Positions 55,503 through 64,000 of a DNA stretch of 64,000 nucleotides are shown here, one piece after another. Position 1 is the first letter of the stretch. The number at the start of each line of letters is the position of its first letter. The notes beneath the pieces were generated by a model. The model had not been told where the DNA came from. It saw only the letters and a program-made list of their open reading frames with translations, and did not search any database. The stretch spans positions 233,424-297,423 of the forward strand of contig NZ_CAJHBR010000002.1 of assembly GCF_904846695.1 (NCBI RefSeq). Direction: 5' to 3'. The position numbers and the translations under genes were made by a program. This DNA comes from Psychrobacter urativorans. GTDB taxonomy: Bacteria > Pseudomonadota > Gammaproteobacteria > Pseudomonadales > Moraxellaceae.

Positions 55503-56465
55503 GTGACCTCAATAACAGAACTAAGCTTAAATAATGAGTCTCTGTATATAGAACCAGAATATATACAACCCAAATACATACAACCCCATAAATTCGCTGA
55601 TTATTTATTTAGTCATCAGCAATATGCTTTATTTTTGGATATAGATGGCACGCTTGCAGAGTTTACAGTAAATCCAAAAGATAGCTTTATCCCCAATTCA
55701 ACCTTAATGCTTTTGCGAAGAATACAAGATCAAGGCGTTAAAATCGCTTTTGTAACTGGGCGAAGTCTTACTGAAGCCAAGCAAATGCTGCGTTTTATAT
55801 CCGCTTCGATTGCTGCTACTCATGGCCTAGAAGTGGCTCTTGAAATGAGCAAGCACCAGCAATGTGACAATGATACCAACAATAAAAATACTAGCGCTGC
55901 GCAGGTGAATATCGTTGAGCTCGATGAGATAAGGCAAGCTATTATTCAATCCTGTCTGTCCTATCAGGGTTTCACTATAGAAGATAAGCCTTATTCGGTC
56001 GCTCTACACTATCGACAAAACCCTGCTTTGGCACAAGTGGCTTATAGCATTATGTCGGTGGCATCAAAGAATTATTCTGACTGGCTATTAAAACCCGGTA
56101 AATATGTTTGGGAGATAGTGCCAAAAGGGGTAGATAAAGGCACAGCAATTTTAACTTTGTTAAAGACGATGCAGACCAGCACTAGCCTTTGTCCTATATT
56201 TATTGGTGATGACTTTACTGATGAGGCCGGTTTTGTAGCAGTACAAAGTGAAGAGGATATGCTAGATAGATCAATGAAGACAAGTGGATTAATAAAAGAC
56301 TGCCAAAACTCAATAAAGGGTATGGGTATTAAAGTGGGTAGTGAGCCAAGTGGTGCAAACTATTATGTGCGTAACATTGAAGAAGTAAGTTTTTTACTTG
56401 AGAGTTTTTTGACCTTTTGCCAAAAACGTAGCTTTTTACCCACTGATTTAGTGGACGCTTACTGA
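55503..56465 (+). CDS. otsB: Trehalose-6-phosphate phosphatase
   Basis: 320 residues, HAD superfamily. Motif I LFLDIDGTLAEF (about 43-54) with both Asp, motif II FVTGRSL (about 84-90), motif III Lys in PGKYVWEIVPKGVDKG (about 198-213), motif IV IFIGDDFTDEAGF (about 230-242). Removes phosphate from trehalose-6-phosphate. GTG start with AAAGGGA about 8 bp upstream. It is followed by otsA 35 bp on, so the two form an operon for osmoprotection and cold tolerance. Confidence 0.93.
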   Translation: MTSITELSLNNESLYIEPEYIQPKYIQPHKFADYLFSHQQYALFLDIDGTLAEFTVNPKDSFIPNSTLMLLRRIQDQGVKIAFVTGRSLTEAKQMLRFISASIAATHGLEVALEMSKHQQCDNDTNNKNTSAAQVNIVELDEIRQAIIQSCLSYQGFTIEDKPYSVALHYRQNPALAQVAYSIMSVASKNYSDWLLKPGKYVWEIVPKGVDKGTAILTLLKTMQTSTSLCPIFIGDDFTDEAGFVAVQSEEDMLDRSMKTSGLIKDCQNSIKGMGIKVGSEPSGANYYVRNIEEVSFLLESFLTFCQKRSFLPTDLVDAY

Positions 56466-56500
56466 TCCTAAAACTGCTAAAAAGTAATGAGATATCCTAT

Positions 56501-58096
56501 ATGAGTCGTTTGATTATGTTATCCAACCGAGTAAAAATGCCTGACAATAATCCAATAGCAGGCGGGCTGGCAGTAGCATTGCACGAAATACTTATAGGTA
56601 ATTCGAACATCTGGATGGGCTGGAACGGTGAAATCATCGAAACTAAAGGTGGCGGTAATGATGCTTGTGACGACTGTATCATCAGTGGATTTAGCACTAG
56701 TAAACAAACCGTTTCCATAAATAATAATTTAGCAAGCACTGAGAAGCAGCCAGCTAATACTACAATTACTTATATTACTACTGCTCTCAACACTCAACAA
56801 TATCAACGTTTTTACTGCGGTTTTGCCAATAATGTGCTGTGGCCATTATTACATGAGCGACTTGATTTAGTCAGCCAAGCAGCACAAGACTATGCAGGCT
56901 ATCAGCAGATAAACCGTCTTTTTGCTAGACAATTAAAGAAGACTATTGAGCCGGATGATGTAATTTGGGTCCATGATTATCATTTTTTAAGTGTCGCATA
57001 TTATTGTCGACAGCTAGGAATTAATAATCGTATCGGGTTTTTTTTGCATATTCCATTTGTTGCCTTATCATTTTGGCAGCAGCTTGCTGAAAGTGCCGAA
57101 TTAATCAAACATCTTGCTCACTACGATGTTATTGGTACTCAAACTCAACAAGATAAAACCAACTGTCTTAAAGTGGTACAGCATTATCTACCAGAGCGTC
57201 TTTTAACTAAGACTTCAATAAACCCTAAGCAAGATTTTGCAAGCTCAACGGCTGTGCATCTCATGATTGACCTAGACTTAGACAGCTCGCACTGCTTATC
57301 GATTGATGCCTATCCCATCGGAGTTAATGTAAACAAAATTCAGCAACAGATTATTAACTCATCCGCTCACTTACTGGCAAAATCCACAGGATATACTCAA
57401 AAAAAACAGCTTGTAAAACAAGCTACCCAGCAGATTATTGCTGTAGATAGGATTGATCATTCTAAGGGTTTATTAGAGCGTTTCTCAGCATATCGCTGTT
57501 TTTTACAGCAATATCCAACTTACCAAAATCAGCTAAAGTTGTTACAAATTGCTTGTCCTAGTCGCTTAGCTCTCCCCGTCTATCAGCAGCTTTATAACAG
57601 TGTCAAACAAGTAGTGGATAATGTGAATCAGCAATTTTTGCCTAGTGAACCTACTATGAGTTATTTTAAAACTGAGGCTTTAGAAGCTGACTATCCTATA
57701 GATAATTGGCAGGCGATTACCTATAGCGAAGAGGTGTTAAGCCATGACACTTTGATGACAGCGTTTTGGCATAGCGATATTGGTTGGGTAAATTCGCTTA
57801 AGGATGGCATGAATCTGGTCGCTAAAGAATACATTGCTGCCCAAAATCCCGATAATCCGGGAGTGTTGTTATTGTCAAGATATGCAGGGGCGGCTGAGCA
57901 GATGCAGGCAGCGGTCATTATCGATCCACATCAGCCTAAAAGTATAATACAGGGTTTAAAGACTGCCTTAGAGATGCCATTAGCGCAGCGAAAGACCCGT
58001 TATCAGACGTTGTTACAAGGCTTGCAGCAGGATGATTTATACGCTTGGCAACAAAAATTCTTAGATAAGCTGTATTTGAAATACCCAGTATCGTAG
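56501..58096 (+). CDS. otsA: Trehalose-6-phosphate synthase
   Basis: 531 residues, GT-B fold, family GT20. N-terminal LSNRVKMPDNNPIAGGLAVAL (about 5-25), VHDYHFL (about 156), GFFLHIPF (about 180), VDRIDHSKGLLERF (about 320), and SLKDGMNLVAKEYIAAQ (about 430) followed by RYAGAAEQ. Joins UDP-glucose and glucose-6-phosphate. It is longer than E. coli OtsA (474) because of inserts after SGFST (about 65-85) and near HYLPERL (about 235-265). Second gene of the otsBA operon. Confidence 0.93.
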   Translation: MSRLIMLSNRVKMPDNNPIAGGLAVALHEILIGNSNIWMGWNGEIIETKGGGNDACDDCIISGFSTSKQTVSINNNLASTEKQPANTTITYITTALNTQQYQRFYCGFANNVLWPLLHERLDLVSQAAQDYAGYQQINRLFARQLKKTIEPDDVIWVHDYHFLSVAYYCRQLGINNRIGFFLHIPFVALSFWQQLAESAELIKHLAHYDVIGTQTQQDKTNCLKVVQHYLPERLLTKTSINPKQDFASSTAVHLMIDLDLDSSHCLSIDAYPIGVNVNKIQQQIINSSAHLLAKSTGYTQKKQLVKQATQQIIAVDRIDHSKGLLERFSAYRCFLQQYPTYQNQLKLLQIACPSRLALPVYQQLYNSVKQVVDNVNQQFLPSEPTMSYFKTEALEADYPIDNWQAITYSEEVLSHDTLMTAFWHSDIGWVNSLKDGMNLVAKEYIAAQNPDNPGVLLLSRYAGAAEQMQAAVIIDPHQPKSIIQGLKTALEMPLAQRKTRYQTLLQGLQQDDLYAWQQKFLDKLYLKYPVS

Positions 58097-58234
58097 ATCG
58101 CTTATATTTAAGGTATCTTATATCTAAGGTAGCTGGTGTTTAGCATAGCTTAAGTCATAAGCACAGATAGTAGACTGCTAGTAGATGTGCGCTTACCGCC
58201 CAAACGGGTGATGAATAATAATTAGGAAGTCCTT

Positions 58235-59395
58235 ATGTCACGCTCCGCTGCCCCAAACTCCTTGTTACTAGACATTAAACTAGCTATAGAGCGCATTATA
58301 TCTATTGATAAGCAAACGGTTAATGACTCAGTTAATGGCTCAGTTAACGACTCAGTTATTAACGATAAATTACGCCACGATATATTGGATATTTTAGTGA
58401 GTTATAGCGATAGAATTCCTCATCCTGCCAGCTCAATTGGTACTAGTACTGGCATTAGCAATAGCGATGCAAGTGAAAATAAGGATAAAACCAACTCACC
58501 TACCTTGATTCGTTGGCAAATTTTGGCTTATGTTGCCGGTATTGATTTAACCATTGCGAAATGGTTTGAATCACACTTGGATGCTTTAAGTATCTTGCAT
58601 GAAGTGGGCTATGACCAACCAATAGTAGGGCTATGGGCGGTTTGGGCTTCAGAAGGTAATCGCGATCCTATAACTTATCAGCAAGGCCCAACTAGCGGTA
58701 TTAGCAGTGGCACTAAAACTTGGTGTTCAGGAGCAAATATTGTCGATTATGGGCTAATGACTTATCGAGATCAGCATGGTGATTCGCAACTGCTGGTAGT
58801 AGATATGCAGCAAAGTGGCATTGAGAGTGACAATAGTGGTTGGCAAGCGGTCGGTATGCAAGCTACTGATACGGCGAGTATAAAGCTCAATAAGGTGGTA
58901 GCCAATAATGTTGGAGCGGCCAATGCTTATCTAGATCGTGTGGGATTTTGGCATGGAGCAGCAGGGGTTGCTGCATGTTGGTATGGCGCAGCAGCTACCC
59001 TAGCCGGCTATCTAATAACCGCTTATCAGCAGAAGCCTAACGACTATAAGGCTATGTATTTGGGGCAGATCAGCACAGCATTGGCGGTTACTCAGCAATA
59101 TTTTTATCATGTCGCTGACTTGCTAACTAGCCAACCAAACACTAGCCACCAACTTGCAATTCGCCAGTTAAGGGCAAACGTCGAACAGCTGGCCCGTTTA
59201 GTAATAGAGAGCGTCGGGCAAGCTTTGGGAGCAGCACCGTTTTGTGCTAACGCCCACTTTGCTAGGTTAGCCGCAGATTTAGCAGTGTTTATTCGCCAAA
59301 GTCATGGCGCCTTTGATTTACAGAAAATTGGTGAATTAACTAGCGATACAACCGGTCATTTAACTGAGGAGCAAGATAACATATGGCAACTATAA
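58235..59395 (+). CDS. Acyl-CoA dehydrogenase-like protein of a biosynthetic cluster
   Basis: 386 residues. The acyl-CoA dehydrogenase middle part is seen as LWAVWASEGNRDPI, TKTWCSGANIVDYGLM (about 165-180) and LVVDM. The final helical domain contains ARLVIESVGQALGAAPFC. No full flavin signature or catalytic Glu motif is plain, so activity is uncertain. Residues 30-45 are a short SVND/SVNG repeat. It overlaps the deacetylase gene by 13 bp and starts a four-gene unit with PIG-L, methyltransferase and GT2 genes. AGGAAG precedes ATG. Confidence 0.72.
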   Translation: MSRSAAPNSLLLDIKLAIERIISIDKQTVNDSVNGSVNDSVINDKLRHDILDILVSYSDRIPHPASSIGTSTGISNSDASENKDKTNSPTLIRWQILAYVAGIDLTIAKWFESHLDALSILHEVGYDQPIVGLWAVWASEGNRDPITYQQGPTSGISSGTKTWCSGANIVDYGLMTYRDQHGDSQLLVVDMQQSGIESDNSGWQAVGMQATDTASIKLNKVVANNVGAANAYLDRVGFWHGAAGVAACWYGAAATLAGYLITAYQQKPNDYKAMYLGQISTALAVTQQYFYHVADLLTSQPNTSHQLAIRQLRANVEQLARLVIESVGQALGAAPFCANAHFARLAADLAVFIRQSHGAFDLQKIGELTSDTTGHLTEEQDNIWQL

Positions 59396-60231
59396 CTTCT
59401 GATATGGCCATAGTTAGCAATATGATCCATCAGCACCAAGCAGCTGAACCTAATCATCCAATCGTTGGCGACCGAGTTATTGAAGGTGAAGGTACTAGCC
59501 AACAACTTTGGCAGAACTGGCAAGGCTTGCACGATTTACCTCGAGTAAAGGTTGCCGATAGCTTTCCCTCATCCCAGCGTGTCTGTATTTTTGCGCCTCA
59601 TCCTGATGACGAAATATTAGGCTGTGGCGGTCTGTTACAACAGTTGGTAGCTAATGGCAATGCTATTTTACTAGTGTACGTAACCAATGGCACCCAAAGC
59701 CATCCAAATTCGCAGGTTTATCCTCCGCAAAAGCTTAATATCATTCGCCCGCAAGAAAGCTTTGCAGCATTAGAAGTACTGAATATCGCTCAGCAAGTGA
59801 CTACTGTCGCCCTAGATTTAACCGATGGCGAAGTGTTTTCCCAGCAAGCCCAATTTAAAGAAAAATTAACTGCTATTATCAGGTCTGATGATATTTTAGT
59901 GACCCCTTTTATCCACGACGGTCATCCTGATCACGAGGCTACGGGGCAAGTAGTAGCTGCATTCGCCAAGCAGCAGCAGTTAGCCTGTTACCAGGTTTTT
60001 ATTTGGGCATGGCATTGGGCTAAACCTGCTGATAGCCGCATACCTTGGCAATGTGCCCTTAGCGTCGATTTAACTGCTGAGCAATTACAGCGTAAAACTC
60101 AAGCTATCCATTGCTTTAAAAGCCAGATTAGCATTGATGACAGTACTGGCAACTTGCCTATTTTATCCGCGCAAACTATCGCTAGAATTAGCCAACCTTG
60201 GGAGGTTTATTTATATGAGCCACCAGTTTAA
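59383..60231 (+). CDS. PIG-L family N-acetylglucosamine-type deacetylase
   Basis: 282 residues. The zinc and base motif is FAPHPDDEILGCGG (about 68-81), and the second zinc site HDGHPDHEA (about 177-185). PIG-L/LmbE enzymes remove acetyl from GlcNAc-linked molecules (mycothiol and GPI precursors, polar metabolites). The substrate here is not known. Overlaps both neighbours, so it is translationally linked to the dehydrogenase-like protein and the methyltransferase. Confidence 0.87.
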   Translation: MATITSDMAIVSNMIHQHQAAEPNHPIVGDRVIEGEGTSQQLWQNWQGLHDLPRVKVADSFPSSQRVCIFAPHPDDEILGCGGLLQQLVANGNAILLVYVTNGTQSHPNSQVYPPQKLNIIRPQESFAALEVLNIAQQVTTVALDLTDGEVFSQQAQFKEKLTAIIRSDDILVTPFIHDGHPDHEATGQVVAAFAKQQQLACYQVFIWAWHWAKPADSRIPWQCALSVDLTAEQLQRKTQAIHCFKSQISIDDSTGNLPILSAQTIARISQPWEVYLYEPPV

Positions 60232-61123
60232 ACCTAGTCTTACTAAGCTTGGCGAGGTTGTTGATAGCGTGAAGGTTGTCGATAGCGTGAAGGCTAATAA
60301 AACAACTCCGGCTGACTGTAATCAATCGGCTGCTAAGTCCGCTAGCCCTTCTAGTTCTAATGTAGACGCCTATTTAGAAACCTATTCAGAAACTTATTTT
60401 GACGAGCTATATAGTGACAATACTGACCCTTGGCAGTACCAGACTCGCTGGTATGAAAAACGCAAACGTGATATTTGCCTAGCAGTGCTACCCTTAGCTC
60501 GTTATGGTAATGGGATCGAGTTAGGGTGCGGTAATGGGGTGTTTAGCGAGTTACTTGCCGATCGTTGTCAGGCTCTAGTTAGCGTGGATGGCAACACTCA
60601 TGCCGTGCAGCTCGCTGCACAACGATTAGCGAGTATGCCCCATGTTAAGGTAATACAAGCAGTTATTCCTAGCGCCCTAGTGAGTTTGACCACTGGGATT
60701 GTGGATGCTGACGGTTTATCCGATGACTCAAGTGCTTATAAACCCGCCTTTGATTTGATAGTTATTAGCGAGATTTTATATTACCTATCGCCAGATGATA
60801 TTCATAAGGTTATCGCTTGGATTAGGCAAAACTTAGCCATAGGCGGTACTTTATTATGCTGTCATTGGCGCTATGCTATCGATGGCTTCGCGATGACCGG
60901 TGAGACAGTACATCAACGCTTACACCAAGCATTTAACGCAGTAAATAATGCCAACACTCTAAGTAAGACTAACAATCAACAAAACAATTCAAAAAATTCA
61001 AACAACCAAGAAAACCAGCCTGCGACATTTAGTCATCAAAGTCAGATTATAGATAGCGATTTTTTATTGGACGTATGGCAAAACTCTTTAGATTCGGTCG
61101 CTAGGCAAGAAAACTTAATATGA
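60215..61123 (+). CDS. SAM-dependent methyltransferase (NodS-like)
   Basis: About 302 residues from the ATG at 60215, where GGAGG lies 10 bp upstream. Longer versions of the frame starting at 60134 lack a ribosome site. Class I Rossmann fold: GIELGCGNGVF (about 99-109), VSVDGN (about 120), DLIVISEILYYLSPDD (about 180-195), TLLCCHWR (about 212). The pattern YxDxxDPW before it (LYSDNTDPWQYQTRWYEKR) is the NodS-like lead. A low-complexity QNNSKNSNNQEN stretch is near the end. Methylates an unknown small molecule. Confidence 0.83.
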   Translation: MSHQFKPSLTKLGEVVDSVKVVDSVKANKTTPADCNQSAAKSASPSSSNVDAYLETYSETYFDELYSDNTDPWQYQTRWYEKRKRDICLAVLPLARYGNGIELGCGNGVFSELLADRCQALVSVDGNTHAVQLAAQRLASMPHVKVIQAVIPSALVSLTTGIVDADGLSDDSSAYKPAFDLIVISEILYYLSPDDIHKVIAWIRQNLAIGGTLLCCHWRYAIDGFAMTGETVHQRLHQAFNAVNNANTLSKTNNQQNNSKNSNNQENQPATFSHQSQIIDSDFLLDVWQNSLDSVARQENLI

Positions 61124-61164
61124 CTGCATGACCGTGTATCAGTGGCTAGCCCCTTAACAACCCA

Positions 61165-61869
61165 ATGGATAATATAAAACTCCTAATGAAGCCTACAGCT
61201 ATAGCTATTGTGATTCCGGCTCATAACGAAGTACAGACCATTAGCGCATGCTTAGCGTCAGTACAGATCGCCATTGAGCCACTGCCCTCACTTATCAGCG
61301 CATCTGTGCTAGTCGTTTTAGACAGTTGCACTGATAGCACCTTGGCAATAGTCAAAACCTCAGGGGTTGACTACATAAGCTGTGAGGAGCGCTGTGTGGG
61401 ACGAACGCGAGATTTGGGTATTCGCAATGCGATAGCTAGTGGAGCCACTTGGCTTGCTTGTACCGATGCAGACTCGATAGTAAGCGCAGATTGGTTAAAG
61501 CAGCAAATCATTCATATTGCTCAACAGCCCACTGATATGATTTGTGGCGTGGTTAGCGTTGATAGCTGGGCACATTTAACGCAGCAAACGCGCGAAGATT
61601 ATGCCGCTCATTATCAAGATATAATGGGACATCGCCATATTCATGGGGCAAATTTAAGCTTTAGCGCTGAGGCTTATCTCGCTGTGGGTGGTTTTAGTCC
61701 CTTAGCTTGCCATGAAGACGTGGATTTAGTTAAAAAATTTGAGGCCCAAAATTATGCCATTACTTGGAGTAATAAGGTACGAGCGATTACTAGTAGCCGC
61801 TTACAAGCTCGAGCCAGCGAAGGCTTTGCCAATTTTTTAAGCAACTTAGAAAAAAGGAACTCACGATAG
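61165..61869 (+). CDS. Glycosyltransferase family 2
   Basis: 234 residues, GT-A fold without membrane segments. VIPAHNEVQTISACLAS (about 16-32), the metal and sugar-nucleotide motif ACTDADS (about 97-103), GVVSVDSW (about 127), and HGANLSFSAEAYLAVGGF (about 155-172). Sugar donor and acceptor unknown. Last gene of the four-gene cluster, 41 bp after the methyltransferase. No clear ribosome site; the ATG at 61186 is an alternative. Confidence 0.85.
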   Translation: MDNIKLLMKPTAIAIVIPAHNEVQTISACLASVQIAIEPLPSLISASVLVVLDSCTDSTLAIVKTSGVDYISCEERCVGRTRDLGIRNAIASGATWLACTDADSIVSADWLKQQIIHIAQQPTDMICGVVSVDSWAHLTQQTREDYAAHYQDIMGHRHIHGANLSFSAEAYLAVGGFSPLACHEDVDLVKKFEAQNYAITWSNKVRAITSSRLQARASEGFANFLSNLEKRNSR

Positions 61870-62071
61870 CTATTTATAACATCAGTATATTACAGTGATT
61901 GTAAAGCCGGACGGGTTTGAAAAATAATTCTTTAGAAACCAGTTAGTTAAGAGCTTAGTCAGTTAACAGTTTAGCCAGTTAAGAGTTTAGCTATTGCAAA
62001 ACCTAGTAAGCGGCTTAACTGCTTATGATAAGCACTGTCATTTAACTGTAGTGGCTAAGTATTGATTTAGT

Positions 62072-63067
62072 CTAAACTAACAATGGAAATTGATAAATTG
62101 CAGCATATATAATCGTGCTTATCAGTACAGCCACCACACTGAACCGAATCTGATAAAGCTGGGCCGTTGACCAATCTAGTTGCCAGTTAATGTTATGTCT
62201 CGCCGTTAACCACTCTGTCACACTAATGGCTACCGTCAGCCATAATAAGCCTACTAAATAGCCTCCCAACACATCACTCAAGTAATGCTCATTGAGCAAA
62301 ACTCTACTCAATCCTACTAATATAGAAAAAAACACAGTAAACACTAAGATACGAACTTGCCTGGCAAAGCTTTGGCTAAACCGAATAGCCATATAAGCTA
62401 TAAACCCGTACATAGCCATAGTAGCCGTCGCATGTCCGCTTGGAAATGAGTAGGTGCGCTCAAACAATAGAATATCTACTGGTCGCTGGCGATGAAATAA
62501 CATTTTGCTCAAAAAGGTAAAGGCCGTGCTGCCTATGATAGCTATCAGCAAGCCAATTAATAGGTAGCGTTGGTTTATTCTCCAGCATAGCAATGCGGTC
62601 AAAAACACTATTAAACAAGTAATAGGGGTCGAAGCTAAGCTAGTAATAGGAATAAAAAAATTAACTACTGATGAGCCACTTAGCAGACTCATCTGTTGTG
62701 ATACCCAGTAATCGATCGCTACTATAGAGTCCGCGTTAACGACATCTTCAACCAGTCCGACGAACAACGCTAAAGTATAGCCCATCACTAAAAACAATAG
62801 CGTTAGCGGCAATCCCTGAAAGTGCTGAACATGAAGCCTTTGCCAGAAAAAATTATATAGCTTTGGATAGCTAATTTTTAATAGTAGCAGCCGTTTACTC
62901 AAGCCAAAATACTGCTCGAACCTTAGCCAATATTGTAGAGCTTTTTTAAATACTCGTCCTGCATAGCCAATAATAGCGTATTGCAAAATCCATAAAACAA
63001 TAATCACTAATAAAAGCAGACTCACTAAGCTAAATAACTGCTGATTTGTTTGAATTAGGGTAATCAT
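62072..63067 (-). CDS. PAP2-family membrane phosphatase
   Basis: 331 residues with about seven membrane helices. The three PAP2 motifs are present: KMLFHRQRPVD (KxxxxxxRP, about 188-198), YSFPSGHATATMAMYG (PSGH, about 205-220), and GLSRVLLNEHYLSDVLGG (SRxxxxxHxxxD, about 252-269). Dephosphorylates lipid pyrophosphates such as undecaprenyl pyrophosphate or phosphatidic acid. The first 80 residues are an extra helix and basic stretch. Its start lies 84 bp from a 12-copy hexanucleotide repeat. Confidence 0.88.
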   Translation of the reverse strand: MITLIQTNQQLFSLVSLLLLVIIVLWILQYAIIGYAGRVFKKALQYWLRFEQYFGLSKRLLLLKISYPKLYNFFWQRLHVQHFQGLPLTLLFLVMGYTLALFVGLVEDVVNADSIVAIDYWVSQQMSLLSGSSVVNFFIPITSLASTPITCLIVFLTALLCWRINQRYLLIGLLIAIIGSTAFTFLSKMLFHRQRPVDILLFERTYSFPSGHATATMAMYGFIAYMAIRFSQSFARQVRILVFTVFFSILVGLSRVLLNEHYLSDVLGGYLVGLLWLTVAISVTEWLTARHNINWQLDWSTAQLYQIRFSVVAVLISTIIYAAIYQFPLLV

Positions 63068-63150
63068 GGATAACCGAATTTCCTTTTTGCACTCTCTATC
63101 ACCTAGCTAGTAATACAGAAAATTTATATTAGTGGCACACTGCCATAAGT

Positions 63151-63222
63151 CTATTTCTATTTCTATTTCTATTTCTATTTCTATTTCTATTTCTATTTCT
63201 ATTTCTATTTCTATTTCTATTT
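63151..63222. repeat. Hexanucleotide microsatellite (CTATTT)12
   Basis: Twelve exact copies of CTATTT on the plus strand, in the upstream region of the leftward PAP2 gene. Pure runs of this length slip easily during replication, so copy number likely varies between cells. Confidence 0.97.
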
Positions 63223-63316
63223 CTACTCGAACGAAAATACTTATATAGTTAGTTCATTGTAAAAACCAGACTGTGATGTATCTATTGTATTTGGTATCGA
63301 CTATATTTGATATCGA

Positions 63317-63865
63317 CTATATATAGCTGGCTATGATATTAATTAATAAAGAAATAATAACCAAGTTGAATACAAAAGCGATAATACTATGCAGAGTAGC
63401 AAGCTCTCTACCAGCTCTTGAAGTAAAAGCAATATCAGCCGTTTGCCCGGAAGTACCGATAGCCACTGCGCAATAAAAGAAGTCTTCAAACTTAGCACTG
63501 ATCAGCCTAGGGTCATCCTCGCTATCGCTCTTATTCTCCACTAACGCCTCAGGAAACATAAAAGGTTGTGCAACGCCGCTACGCTGCTCAGAAAAATATA
63601 AATAAGCGTATTGCATGGCGAAAACAACTTGAATCATCAGCCAAGTAATAAAGATAGTACTCACAGTAAGCGCGATAGTTAAAATGCGTGCCAGGCCCTG
63701 ATAGTCTTTGCCAATCTGAGTTTGCCTAACAATAGCTAATAAACAGATTAAACTTGCGATACTAATGAGACTCAAGATAACCAGTTTACCCTCATGCTCT
63801 GCGGTCAAATGACTATGAATAGTGTTATCACGCATCATAATAATGATACTAACGATATATATCAA
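63317..63865 (-). pseudogene. DUF1345 membrane protein gene, 5' end cut by an IS
   Basis: The frame gives three to four membrane helices and ends VIISLLINIIA. It matches the DUF1345 pattern: FAMQYAYLYF (usual FALHYAHLYY), FEDFFYCAVAIGTSGQTADIA (usual YFSFTIGxxxQxxDV), FVFNLVIISLLIN. Whole members have about 55 more residues with two further helices at the N-terminus. Here the frame runs straight into the end of an IS3-type element at 63874; the only starts are TTG at 63865 or ATG inside the domain. So the protein is truncated and likely non-functional. Confidence 0.75.
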
Positions 63866-63873
63866 AATGGCAC

Positions 63874-64000
63874 TGTAAATACCCCATTCTTAACACAACA
63901 TCATTGTAGAATCATTAAGCCACCTGTCTGTACTCAGCAGGTGTCATATCATTAAGTGAATCATGGGGTCTTTCAGTGTTATAAACCGTGATCCAGTCTT
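63874..64000 (-). mobile_element. IS3-family insertion sequence, end portion
   Basis: The element end seems to be TGTAAATACCCC at 63874, a typical TG-starting IS3 tip. The transposase gene end follows, and the rest lies beyond the window. Confidence 0.75.
63915..64000 (-). CDS. IS3-family transposase OrfB, C-terminus (partial)
   Basis: The minus strand reads DWITVYNTERPHDSLNDM, then TPAEYRQVA and a stop. This is the end of the DDE integrase core of IS3 transposases (YNxxRPHxSLxxxTPxEY). The remainder of the gene is outside the window. Confidence 0.9.
   Translation of the reverse strand, partial: DWITVYNTERPHDSLNDMTPAEYRQVA

Noticed and set aside
60134..60214. 27-residue extension of the methyltransferase
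   Set aside because: It lies inside the PIG-L gene in another frame; GGAGG precedes the ATG at 60215.

Overview
The window is a stretch of gammaproteobacterial chromosome, most likely Moraxellaceae and probably Psychrobacter. I base this on the AT-rich base composition, the overall protein style (MaeB, Cca, FolM-like, ExoX, OtsBA), the loose gene packing with many decayed spacers, and the many small in-frame repeats. I could not run a search, so the genus is an inference.

Left flank (1-5136): maeB, cca and a folM-like reductase, then a tRNA with a CAT anticodon (probably tRNA-Ile2) and its terminator.

Candidate island (about 5.1-35.7 kb): directly 3' of the tRNA lie scraps of an IS3-type orfA, a P4-type integrase and a BREX brxA gene. 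They are followed by an HNH endonuclease, a decayed exoX copy, and a complete type I Zorya anti-phage operon (zorABCD, reading leftward). Next come a lipoprotein, a nine-repeat Sel1 lipoprotein, and a five-gene leftward operon encoding DUF4132/HEAT, MoxR AAA+ ATPase, DUF5682, VWA and SWIM zinc-finger proteins. This is the family set of E. coli yehI/L/M/P/Q, whose function is unknown. A compact ABC protein, a 2-hydroxyacid dehydrogenase, a ruined DUF1116 gene (oxamate carbamoyltransferase subunit family) and an intact carbamate kinase follow. At 35.66-35.74 kb there is a degenerate copy of the tRNA 3' half plus its terminator, in the same orientation as the real tRNA. This looks like the far boundary of an island that entered at the tRNA.

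Core-like right half: NAD malic enzyme (maeA); a DUF1971/YeaR-like protein beside a hemerythrin-like protein; and a seven-gene leftward fatty-acid or acyl-CoA catabolic operon (two ligases, thiolase, MBL hydrolase, SDR, enoyl-CoA hydratase, acyl-CoA dehydrogenase). A TetR gene diverges from this operon, and the gap between them holds two copies of one 16-bp palindrome. Then come an M14-type carboxypeptidase, a GST, intact exoX, a lysine/aspartate-rich repeat protein, otsBA for trehalose synthesis, and a four-gene cluster (acyl-CoA dehydrogenase-like, PIG-L deacetylase, methyltransferase, GT2) that looks like an uncharacterised biosynthetic unit. The window ends with a PAP2 phosphatase that has a 12-copy hexanucleotide repeat upstream, and a DUF1345 membrane gene whose 5' end is cut by an IS3-family element running off the right edge.

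The best candidates for new biology are the DUF4132-MoxR-DUF5682-VWA-SWIM operon beside Zorya inside a tRNA-bounded island, and the ACAD/PIG-L/methyltransferase/GT2 cluster. Zorya itself is a known system.
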